5,517 nucleotides of DNA from Streptomyces speibonae (GTDB lineage: Bacteria > Actinomycetota > Actinomycetes > Streptomycetales > Streptomycetaceae): NCBI GenBank assembly GCA_000715605.1, contig KL568621.1, positions 34,326-39,842 on the forward strand, read 5' to 3'. The position numbers and the translations under genes are program-made. Below, piece after piece: positions 1 through 5,517 of this stretch (within the stretch, counting starts at the first letter, position 1; each line of letters opens with the position of its first letter). The notes beneath the pieces are model-generated. The model did not search any database, had not been told where the DNA came from, and was given only the letters and a program-made list of their open reading frames with translations.

Positions 1-1358
1 GTCCCACCGACCCCGAGGTGCGCACGGCGGGCGCCTGGCGCCGCGTCGGCCACGCGGAGCTGGTGAAACTCGCCGCCGAGGAGCTGCGCCGGCTGACCGG
101 TTCGTCCAACCACGAACTGCCCGCGGAGATGCTCGACAGCCGGGACGCCGTGGCCGCCCTGCTCGACGCCCGCGCGCGGGCCGCCCCGCCGGACGACGCC
201 TATCTGCGCTCCGAGCAGTCGCTGCTCACCGGCCACACCCACCACCCCGCCCCCAAGGCCAGGGGCGGCGGCCCCGCCGCCGCCTGGCTGCCGTACGCGC
301 CGGAGGCGTACGCCCGCTTCCCGCTGACGCTGCTGGGCGTGCGCGCGGACACGGTGGTGGAGGAGGGCGACACCGCGGCCCTCGACCGCCTGGGCACCGC
401 CCCGCCCGGCTACCGTCTGCTGCCCGCCCACCCCTGGCAGCTGGAGCTCGCCGCCCGCGACCTCGCGCCCGCCTTCGCCGACGGCCGGCTGGTCCGGCTG
501 GGCACGACCGGCTTCCCGGTGTGGCCGACCGCGGCCGTCCGCACCGTGTACGACCCCGGCGGCGACCTGTTCCTGAAGTTCAGCCTGGATGTGCGCATCA
601 CCAACGACATCCGCCGGCTGTGGCGCCACGACCTGCTGCGACTGCGCGCGACGGACCGGGCCGTCCGCTCCGCCTTCGCCGCCCACCCCGGCCCGGCGCC
701 GGCTCCGGCCTGGCTGAGCGACCGGGGCCACCGCACCGCGGACTTCGCCTTCGAACAGCTGGCCGTCGTCGTCCGCGACGGACTGCGCGGTCATCTGGCG
801 CCCGGCGCGACGTGCTACCTGGCGGCCGCGCTGGCCGAGGGCTTCGCCGGCAACCCGCTCGCCTGCACCGCCTCCCCGGACGCCTGGTGGGAGGCGTACC
901 TGTCCCGCGTGGTGCCCCCGGCCCTGACGGCCTTCGCCGGGCACGGGGTCGTCCTGGAGGCGCACCTGCAGAACACGCTCGTCGCGGTGGACCCCGACGG
1001 CATGCCCGTCCAGGCCCTCTTCCGGGACGCCGAGGGCGTGAAACTCCTCCCGGAGGCGGCGGGCGGCCCCTTCGCGCCCACGGTGTCCCGGGAGGCCGGC
1101 TGGGAGCGTCTGGTGTACTGCCTGCTCGTCAACCACCTCATGGAGATCGCCGCCGCCCTGGCCGACCACCACCCCGGCCTCGACCCCTGGCCCGCGGTAC
1201 GCCGCGAACTGGCCCGCCACGACCTCCCGGAAGTCCCCGCCCTCCTCACCGCCCCGACCCTGCCGGCCAAGACCAACCTCCTCCTGCGCTGGACCGCGGC
1301 GAACGGCGCCGAGGCCCGCTATCTCCCCCTGCGCAGCCCGCTGGTGTCCGGAGGGTGA
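1..1358 (+). CDS. IucA/IucC-family (NIS) siderophore synthetase, 5' partial
   Basis: NRPS-independent siderophore synthetases use ATP to adenylate a carboxylate (citrate, succinyl or related) and join it to an amine or alcohol in the cytoplasm. Counting from the GTG at 18 (446 residues), family motifs appear in order: a GHTHHPAPKARGG loop (72-84), HPWQ (138-141), a K-F-S-L...R-I-T-N-D-I-R-R-L segment (187-201), E-x-H-x-Q-N (314-319) and F-R-D-x-E-G (335-340). The last two match the ATP/Mg-binding residues described in members such as AcsD. The C-terminal part is the FhuF-like domain and ends normally with an LPAKTNLLLRW block, stopping at TGA 1356-1358. Family members are usually about 570-620 residues, the frame is open to the left edge, and GTG 18 has no ribosome binding site, so roughly 100 or more N-terminal residues probably lie outside. 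Substrate subtype (A, B or C) cannot be told from what is visible. Family assignment is firm; the product is not known. Confidence 0.93.
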   Translation, partial: PTDPEVRTAGAWRRVGHAELVKLAAEELRRLTGSSNHELPAEMLDSRDAVAALLDARARAAPPDDAYLRSEQSLLTGHTHHPAPKARGGGPAAAWLPYAPEAYARFPLTLLGVRADTVVEEGDTAALDRLGTAPPGYRLLPAHPWQLELAARDLAPAFADGRLVRLGTTGFPVWPTAAVRTVYDPGGDLFLKFSLDVRITNDIRRLWRHDLLRLRATDRAVRSAFAAHPGPAPAPAWLSDRGHRTADFAFEQLAVVVRDGLRGHLAPGATCYLAAALAEGFAGNPLACTASPDAWWEAYLSRVVPPALTAFAGHGVVLEAHLQNTLVAVDPDGMPVQALFRDAEGVKLLPEAAGGPFAPTVSREAGWERLVYCLLVNHLMEIAAALADHHPGLDPWPAVRRELARHDLPEVPALLTAPTLPAKTNLLLRWTAANGAEARYLPLRSPLVSGG

Positions 1359-1365
1359 GCTCCGG
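1348..1365 (+). terminator. Weak hairpin over the synthetase stop codon
   Basis: CCGGAG (1348-1353) and CTCCGG (1360-1365) form a perfect 6-bp stem around a 6-base loop that contains the TGA stop. There is no T-tract. The stem is short for a terminator and may be chance in GC-rich DNA, but it is the only clear hairpin at the end of this gene. Confidence 0.2.
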
Positions 1366-1563
1366 CCGTGGACGCCCCGTCACTCCGGCAGGTCACCGCA
1401 ATTCGGTCTCTCCCTGACATGTCGTATCCCGTACGGCGTCGCCGAAAATGCAATGGAGTGGGCTTTGCAAACCACAGGTTTCACGCCCTCGGGGAATCAG
1501 TTCGAGGCGTCTCGCGGTGGGCGAATCGATCATTACGGGACCGCTGGCCGAAACCTTGCACCG

Positions 1564-1572
1564 TGCTATAGT
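1564..1572 (+). promoter_or_regulatory. Candidate extended -10 promoter
   Basis: TGCTATAGT fits the extended -10 pattern TGN-TANNNT, and TATAGT is close to the actinomycete vegetative -10 element. No convincing -35 hexamer lies 16-19 bases upstream, which is tolerated for extended -10 promoters. Transcription from here would start near 1579 and give the regulator gene a leader of roughly 325 bases. Confidence 0.4.
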
Positions 1573-1732
1573 TGGGAAGCTGCGGATAGTCGCAAATGCC
1601 CGCCTTGAGTAGAAGGGTGCAGGCCGCTGCCCGTCGCTGTTGACGTTCAGTCGAAAAGTACTGCCGAGTAAGAGCCGGCTGCGCTGGAGGTTCCGGTTCC
1701 TCTTGGGGCCGGACGGTATACGGGGGTGAATC

Positions 1733-1756
1733 ATGGCAGGCTTTGGCATACCTTGA
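1733..1756 (+). CDS. Possible 7-residue leader ORF (MAGFGIP)
   Basis: ATG 1733-1735 opens a frame of seven codons (M-A-G-F-G-I-P) ending at TGA 1754-1756. GGGGGTGA at 1722-1729 matches 7 of 8 bases of the ideal GGAGGTGA ribosome binding site, and its core ends 6 bases before the ATG. That is a better site than the one of the downstream regulator. If the promoter at 1564-1572 is real, this ORF lies in the regulator's leader transcript. No run of a single amino acid points to classic attenuation. It may well be chance; function unknown. Confidence 0.2.
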   Translation: MAGFGIP

Positions 1757-1801
1757 ACCGATCCGACGCTGATCGCGCGTCCTCGCTACCAATTGATGAA
1801 C

Positions 1802-1831
1802 TTGACGTTCGAAACCGGAAGGCCGTAGCGC
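1802..1831 (+). promoter_or_regulatory. Candidate promoter proximal to the regulator
   Basis: TTGACG (1802-1807) is a good -35 element for the main actinomycete sigma factor. At 18-base spacing it is followed by TAGCGC (1826-1831), a weaker -10 that keeps the TAG start of the Streptomyces TAGRRT consensus but lacks the final T. A start near 1838 would leave a 5' leader of about 65 bases before the ATG at 1904. Confidence 0.3.
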
Positions 1832-1858
1832 TTTACCTGTGCTGCGGTCGAACGATTT

Positions 1859-1878
1859 CAACTTGTTCTTTTCAGTTG
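1859..1878. promoter_or_regulatory. Small inverted repeat before the regulator start
   Basis: CAACT (1859-1863) and AGTTG (1874-1878) are perfect inverted 5-mers separated by 10 mostly pyrimidine bases. The repeat sits 25 bases upstream of the regulator's ATG and downstream of the proximal promoter candidate. It could be a half-site pair for a DNA-binding protein or a weak RNA hairpin near the ribosome binding site. At five bases per arm, chance is quite possible. Confidence 0.2.
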
Positions 1879-1903
1879 CACGAGTGTGATCGGGGTGGGG
1901 GTC

Positions 1904-3949
1904 ATGTCGGTGAGATCGACAACTACGTACCGGGAGTCGGGCGCAATACCCTGCGACGCGAGTGGACGGTGGACTCCGGATGCGCTCGACGAAGAATCCC
2001 GGAGGGAAGTGTTATCCGAGATCCTCGGGGCTGATGTCGGCCGCGAGCTGGTCGAATTCGCGGCGGGTGTCGGCGGGGATTCCCGCCTGCTGGCCGAATT
2101 CGCGCTCGGCCTCGCCGAGGAAGGACTCGTCGAGCGGCGCGACGGTGTCGTCCGGTGCACCGTACGCCGGGTCCCGCGTCGTGCGCTGACCGCCGTGAGC
2201 CGTCAGTTGAGCGGGCTGAGCGCGGCCTGTCAGCAGTTCCTCAAGGTCGCGGCGGTGCTGGGCCGGTCGTTCCTGCTGGAGGACGTCTCCAGGATGCTGG
2301 ACCGGTCCTCGGCCAGTCTGCTCGCCCCGCTGGACGAGGCTCTGGTCTCCGGATTCCTCGTCGAGGCCGAGCAGCGACTGGCGTTCCAGAGCGATGTTCA
2401 CTTCCGGGGTGTTTTCGAGTCCATTCCCGCGGCCGCGCGCGGCGCGTTGCAGCGTGAGGCACGAGGTGCCTTCGCGCAGCGCACCCACGAGAACGGAGAG
2501 GTGTGCGGCGGGACGGTCAAAGGCCCGGCGGAATTATGTCTCGTGGCCTCAGAGGCGGCCGGTGACCAGTGCTCCAGGGCACACAGTCTGATCATGAATG
2601 GCGACGCAGTCGCCGGCGTACGCGCCGCGGAAAGCGTTCTGGCCGATCCGGGAATCCCGCACGCGGTGCGGGCCGATGCCGAGGCGTCAGTGATCCTGGG
2701 TTGTTTTCTCCTTGGGCAGGAAAAGGCCGTCACGCTCTCCGAGGAAATTCTTCGAGAGCGCGGTACCCGGCCGGGTGACGTCGCCGCGTTGATGGCACTT
2801 TCCACTCTTTCAAATATACGCTGGCGGGCCGGGGCATTATCCGAGGGGCTCAGTCTCGGACGTACCGCCGTGCGGTACAGCGATGGGATCGATCCCGTGT
2901 GGAGACTCCACTTGCAGCTCGCGTTGGCCGGAAAGTTCGCCAACCTCCGGGAGTTCGACAAGGCCGAATCGCTGCTCGATGCCGCGGAGGCCGGTCTGCG
3001 GAACATGGCCTCACCGGTCTGGACGGCCGCACCCGCGGCCCAGCGGGCTCGCGTGTACCTCCAGGCCAAGCGGCTGGGCGATGCGCGCCAGCAGGCGGAA
3101 GCGGCGACCGTCGCGTGGGAGCGGGAAGCCGTTCCCATGCTCCGGCCGCTGGCGTCCTCCGTGCTCGGTACCGTCTCCCTGTACCTGGGGGACCTGCCCG
3201 TCGCCATCGAGCACGTGGAGCGGATGCACGCCGACCTGGCGAGCTGTCATGCCGTGCTGCTGTCAGCCCAGTACGCCTGGACCGACATCCTTGTCACGGC
3301 CAAGAAGGACGGACCCCGGGCGGCCGTCGAACTGCTGTCAAGCACATACGGTCATCTGCCGACGCAGAGATCCCTCTACATCGAGGATCCGAGCGCCGCC
3401 GCGTTCCTCGTCCGGCTGGCACGCGATGTCGGTGACGGCGACCTCGAACGCAGCGTCCTCGACACCGTGGACGGCCTCGCGGGCGACAATCCGGGTTTCT
3501 CGATCACCGGTCTCACGGCCTTGCACGCCAATGCGCTGGCCGACGGGGACACCGCTGCCCTGGCACGCATCATCGTGGAGTCCCCTGATCCCGTTTCCGT
3601 CGCCCTGGCCACCGAGGAACTCGCCAAGCTGTACGCGGCCCAGGCCCCGGCGCGGTGGCGGAAGACGGTCTCCTCGCCATCCGAGGACACCTCGTCGATC
3701 CAGCAGTTCACCTGCTGGTCACGCCTTTCGGAGATGGAGCAGCGCATCTCCTATCTGGTGAGCGTCGGACTGACGAACCGACAGATCGCCAGGCGGGTGC
3801 ATCTGTCCGCCCACACGGTGAACTACCACCTGCGGAAGATCTACCGGAAACTGGGGATCAACACCCGCGTCGAGCTGGCGCGCCAGGCCGCTACCTATTC
3901 GAGTGGGGCCGCCGTCTACTCGATGGACGGTGAGGAGAACGACGCCTGA
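1904..3949 (+). CDS. LAL-like TPR-LuxR regulator lacking the ATPase P-loop, triple TTA
   Basis: This is probably a cytoplasmic DNA-binding transcriptional regulator of 681 residues. Residues about 30-200 match the part of LAL/MalT-like proteins that follows the AAA ATPase core, including the winged-helix segment around VAAVLGRSFLLEDVSRML (115-132) and the LAFQSDVHFRGVF block (159-171). Residues about 210-590 are helical TPR-like repeats. Residues 608-660 are a LuxR/GerE helix-turn-helix, with LTNRQIARRVHLSAHTVNYH as its core. No Walker A motif occurs anywhere. LAL proteins usually run about 850-1150 residues with the P-loop near the N-terminus; here an in-frame TAG at 1826-1828 rules out a longer N-terminus. 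ATG 1904 is preferred because GGGGTG (1892-1897) gives ribosome binding site spacing of about 8; GTG 1886 has none and GTG 1910 is an alternative. Three TTA codons and an ATA codon (2816-2818) mark it as unlike its neighbours. Target genes are unknown; it may serve the adjacent cluster. Confidence 0.9.
   Translation: MSVRSTTTYRESGAIPCDASGRWTPDALDEESRREVLSEILGADVGRELVEFAAGVGGDSRLLAEFALGLAEEGLVERRDGVVRCTVRRVPRRALTAVSRQLSGLSAACQQFLKVAAVLGRSFLLEDVSRMLDRSSASLLAPLDEALVSGFLVEAEQRLAFQSDVHFRGVFESIPAAARGALQREARGAFAQRTHENGEVCGGTVKGPAELCLVASEAAGDQCSRAHSLIMNGDAVAGVRAAESVLADPGIPHAVRADAEASVILGCFLLGQEKAVTLSEEILRERGTRPGDVAALMALSTLSNIRWRAGALSEGLSLGRTAVRYSDGIDPVWRLHLQLALAGKFANLREFDKAESLLDAAEAGLRNMASPVWTAAPAAQRARVYLQAKRLGDARQQAEAATVAWEREAVPMLRPLASSVLGTVSLYLGDLPVAIEHVERMHADLASCHAVLLSAQYAWTDILVTAKKDGPRAAVELLSSTYGHLPTQRSLYIEDPSAAAFLVRLARDVGDGDLERSVLDTVDGLAGDNPGFSITGLTALHANALADGDTAALARIIVESPDPVSVALATEELAKLYAAQAPARWRKTVSSPSEDTSSIQQFTCWSRLSEMEQRISYLVSVGLTNRQIARRVHLSAHTVNYHLRKIYRKLGINTRVELARQAATYSSGAAVYSMDGEENDA
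2012..2839 (+). promoter_or_regulatory. Three in-frame TTA leucine codons (bldA control)
   Basis: TTA codons lie in the regulator's frame at 2012-2014, 2534-2536 and 2837-2839 (codons 37, 211 and 312 from ATG 1904). In Streptomyces TTA is read only by the bldA leucyl-tRNA, which becomes abundant late in growth, and the codon is concentrated in regulators of secondary metabolism and development. No in-frame TTA was seen in the visible parts of the other two genes. The control is inferred from known biology; the codons are seen directly. Confidence 0.85.
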
Positions 3950-3960
3950 TCCCGCGATGT

Positions 3961-3986
3961 CATGCCCATTGCTGCTCATGGGTGTG
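3961..3986 (+). terminator. Hairpin after the LAL-like regulator
   Basis: In RNA of the + strand, 3961-3969 pairs with 3978-3986 to give a 9-bp stem (7 Watson-Crick and 2 G-U pairs) with an 8-base loop, beginning 11 bases after the TGA at 3947-3949. On the opposite strand the G-U pairs become A-C mismatches, so it should work mainly for + transcripts. There is no T-tract, which is common for actinomycete terminators. Confidence 0.4.
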
Positions 3987-3991
3987 ACGGT

Positions 3992-4009
3992 GCCCGGCCG
4001 GCGCCGGGC
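3992..4009. terminator. GC-rich hairpin in the convergent spacer
   Basis: GCCCGGC (3992-3998) and GCCGGGC (4003-4009) form a perfect 7-bp stem with a CGGC loop. It is symmetrical for both strands, lies 11 bases past the stop of the minus-strand regulator, and follows the hairpin of the plus-strand gene. This placement fits a shared terminator between convergent genes, again without a T-tract. Confidence 0.45.
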
Positions 4010-4020
4010 CGCGGACGGAT

Positions 4021-5517
4021 TCAGCTCGTGGATCCGGACCGCGCGGCGCCGGCCGGCACCGGGGCCTCATGGGCGAAGAAGTGCCGGGTCAGCTCGACGC
4101 GGCTGTTGATGTCGAGCTTCGAGAACACCCGCCGCAGATGACTGTCGACGGTGTGGGGCGACAGGAACAGCACGCTCGCCGCCTCACGGTTGGTCCTGCC
4201 GTCGACGATCGCCCGTACCACACGCAACTCCGCGCTCGTGAGGCTCTCCCAGCCCGACTTGGGCCGGCCGGCGCCGAGCCGGCGCACATGATGCACGCCC
4301 AGACGGCGCAGCTTCTTCTGCGCGCGTGCCGTGTCACGCGTCGCGCCGCAGTCCAGATAGAGGTCCAGGGCGGACTCGAGGAGCTGGACCGCCCGGCTTC
4401 CGTCCCCCGTGCCCCGCTCCACCCGCGCCGCGTCCTCCAGTGCGTTGCCCGCCGCGAGCGGACGTCCGGCGAGCCGGTGGAGCTCCGCGGCGCGGTGCAG
4501 CGCGGTCGCGTCGTCGCGCAGGACGCCCTCCGCGTGCTCGGCCCCGCCGCGCAGCGACCGCACCCCCGGATTGCGCTCGGCGATGTGCCGGGCGAACGCG
4601 GCCGCCTGCTCGGCCTCCGCGCCGAGTCCCGCCTGGCGGGCCTGGCGGACGAGTGTCGCGGCGGCGGTGTGGGCCTCGGCGAAGAGCAACGGGTCGGGCG
4701 ACGACCGTACTTCGGCGTCGATCAGGGTGCGCACCATCATCGCCGGGCGCCCGCTGGCGGCGTGGAACTGCGCGAGCGCCCAGTCCAGGCGGGTCCGGTC
4801 GGCTGCCGGAACCCGGGGCACCATGTGCTCGACCCTGCGCAGCTGTTCGCTGGCGGTGGCCAGGTCGTCGCACTGCGTACTGATGCGGGCCAGGACCAGA
4901 CGCGCGGGCACCGCGTGCTCGGACGGCGACCGCTCCGCCAGCCGCAGCGAGCTCTCGGCCTCGGCGCGCGCCTCCTCGAGCCGGCCCGCCGCCGCCATCA
5001 GTTCGGCCCGGTGACCGTGCCACAGTGACGCCGACCAGTCCTCGCCGAACCTGTCCGCCTCCTCACCGAGGGCGGTGAGGACGGCCTCCGCCTCGTCGAA
5101 GTGGTCGACCGCGACGAGGGCCCGGACCAGCCAGGTCCACAACGGGCCGTCCGCAGGGGACCGCCGAGGTCTGTCCGGGGCCGCCCGGTCCGGCCCTTCG
5201 TGGTCCGGCCGGCACGCGTCCCGCACCGCGGAGGCCCGGTCCGGCACGACCGCGGACAGACCGTGGCCGTCGGCGCCGCGCAGACCCCGCGCCAGCTCCA
5301 GCACACGCCGCGACTCCGCCACCGCGCCGGGCCCGGGACGTACGGCGATGTCCAGCAGCCGGCGGGCCTCGGCAGCCCTGCCCACCGTGGCGAGCAGGCG
5401 CAGTGCGCGCGCCAGTGCTCCCGGTGCGTCGTCGCCGTGGCACGCCAGTGCCACGACGGCCCGGACCGCCATGGCCGCGTCCCCGTCCTCCGCCGGCGAC
5501 GGCCGCTCCGGCACGGC
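4021..5517 (-). CDS. TPR-LuxR (LAL-type) transcriptional regulator, 5' partial
   Basis: The visible 498 or so residues are the C-terminal part of a large LuxR regulator; the frame is open to the right edge, and GTG 5512-5514 is merely the first possible start inside the window, with no upstream sequence to judge it. Numbering from that GTG: a short helical region (15-80), a charged, proline-rich and poorly ordered stretch (about 95-122), then TPR-like helical pairs (about 125-410) ending in the RAVQLLESALDLYLDCGA block seen before the HTH in many LAL proteins. Residues 425-477 are the LuxR/GerE helix-turn-helix (core GRTNREAASVLFLSPHTVDS). The protein ends with a 20-residue tail at TGA 4021-4023. 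GC is typical of the host and no in-frame TTA was seen. Whether an N-terminal AAA domain with a P-loop exists cannot be known here. It is convergent with the TTA-rich regulator. Confidence 0.9.
   Translation of the reverse strand, partial: AVPERPSPAEDGDAAMAVRAVVALACHGDDAPGALARALRLLATVGRAAEARRLLDIAVRPGPGAVAESRRVLELARGLRGADGHGLSAVVPDRASAVRDACRPDHEGPDRAAPDRPRRSPADGPLWTWLVRALVAVDHFDEAEAVLTALGEEADRFGEDWSASLWHGHRAELMAAAGRLEEARAEAESSLRLAERSPSEHAVPARLVLARISTQCDDLATASEQLRRVEHMVPRVPAADRTRLDWALAQFHAASGRPAMMVRTLIDAEVRSSPDPLLFAEAHTAAATLVRQARQAGLGAEAEQAAAFARHIAERNPGVRSLRGGAEHAEGVLRDDATALHRAAELHRLAGRPLAAGNALEDAARVERGTGDGSRAVQLLESALDLYLDCGATRDTARAQKKLRRLGVHHVRRLGAGRPKSGWESLTSAELRVVRAIVDGRTNREAASVLFLSPHTVDSHLRRVFSKLDINSRVELTRHFFAHEAPVPAGAARSGSTS

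Larger units (their letters stand above)
1359..1903. other. Long gene-free, lower-GC intergenic region
   Basis: This 545-base stretch separates two same-strand genes. A hand count of 1381-1860 gives 58.5% G+C, well below the synthetase upstream. All reading frames here lack the strong third-position GC bias of the neighbours, and no translated frame shows a recognisable domain, including any remnant of an ATPase P-loop. It holds two promoter-like sequences (1564-1572 and 1802-1831), a tiny ORF with a good ribosome binding site (1733-1756), an inverted repeat (1859-1878), and two isolated 8-bp palindromes (GACATGTC at 1416-1423 and CCGTACGG at 1429-1436). The length and composition suggest a regulatory region for the downstream regulator gene, which would therefore be transcribed separately from the synthetase. 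Confidence 0.7.

Noticed and set aside
521..1417. A long + frame overlapping the synthetase
   Set aside because: The translation is arginine- and proline-rich low complexity, typical of a shifted frame over a GC-rich gene, while the synthetase frame has clear family motifs.
1556..1572. TTGCAC (1556-1561) as a -35 partner for TATAGT (1567-1572)
   Set aside because: Only 5 bases separate the two, far too short for sigma-factor recognition.
1448..1612. A 54-codon ORF on the + strand (ATG 1448 to TAG 1610-1612)
   Set aside because: No ribosome binding site, no third-position GC bias, no recognisable domain, and the promoter candidate at 1564-1572 lies inside it.
1393..1861. Two overlapping minus-strand frames in the intergenic region
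   Set aside because: Neither shows actinomycete codon bias or a recognisable motif. The starts have no convincing ribosome binding site.
1359..1885. A frameshifted or decayed AAA/P-loop domain upstream of the LAL-like regulator
   Set aside because: No Walker A or Walker B pattern could be seen in any frame and the base composition is non-coding, so the missing ATPase is not explained by a simple frameshift here.
1726..2034. A 102-codon + frame opening at GTG 1726
   Set aside because: It overlaps the start of the regulator in another frame, its start lies inside the ribosome binding site of the tiny ORF, and the protein has low-complexity, non-domain character.
4069..5028. Long + frames over the minus-strand regulator
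   Set aside because: These are antisense shadows of a GC-rich gene. The minus frame carries the LuxR domain and proper third-position bias.

Overview
The window looks like chromosomal DNA of a Streptomyces-type actinomycete. The flanking genes are very GC-rich (a 60-base sample inside the first gene is 75% G+C), the third codon position is dominated by G and C, start codons are ATG or GTG, and two of the three genes are large TPR-LuxR regulators of the kind common beside actinomycete natural-product clusters. No RNA gene, CRISPR array, transposon or phage gene is visible.

Layout, left to right. Positions 1-1358 (+) hold most of an IucA/IucC-family (NIS) siderophore synthetase whose N-terminus lies off the left edge. 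Positions 1359-1903 are a long gene-free stretch of clearly lower GC (281 of 480 bases, 58.5%, in 1381-1860). It carries two possible promoters, a very small leader-type ORF with a good ribosome binding site, and a small inverted repeat just before the next gene. Positions 1904-3949 (+) encode a 681-residue LuxR-type regulator that resembles the back two thirds of a LAL (large ATP-binding LuxR) protein but has no P-loop. It contains three in-frame TTA codons, the signature of bldA-dependent translation in Streptomyces. Positions 3950-4020 are a short convergent spacer with two candidate hairpins, each 11 bases from the neighbouring stop codon. Positions 4021-5517 (-) encode the C-terminal part of a second TPR-LuxR regulator that runs off the right edge.

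How the parts may work together (inference): the synthetase would build a hydroxamate or citrate-type siderophore amide or ester bond. The two convergent regulators may be cluster-situated activators of that pathway or of a neighbouring pathway outside the window. The triple-TTA regulator would be expected late in development. Nothing in the window itself, such as a recognisable iron box, proves that either regulator controls the synthetase. The most unusual elements are the ATPase-less LAL-like regulator with three TTA codons and its long AT-richer leader region.
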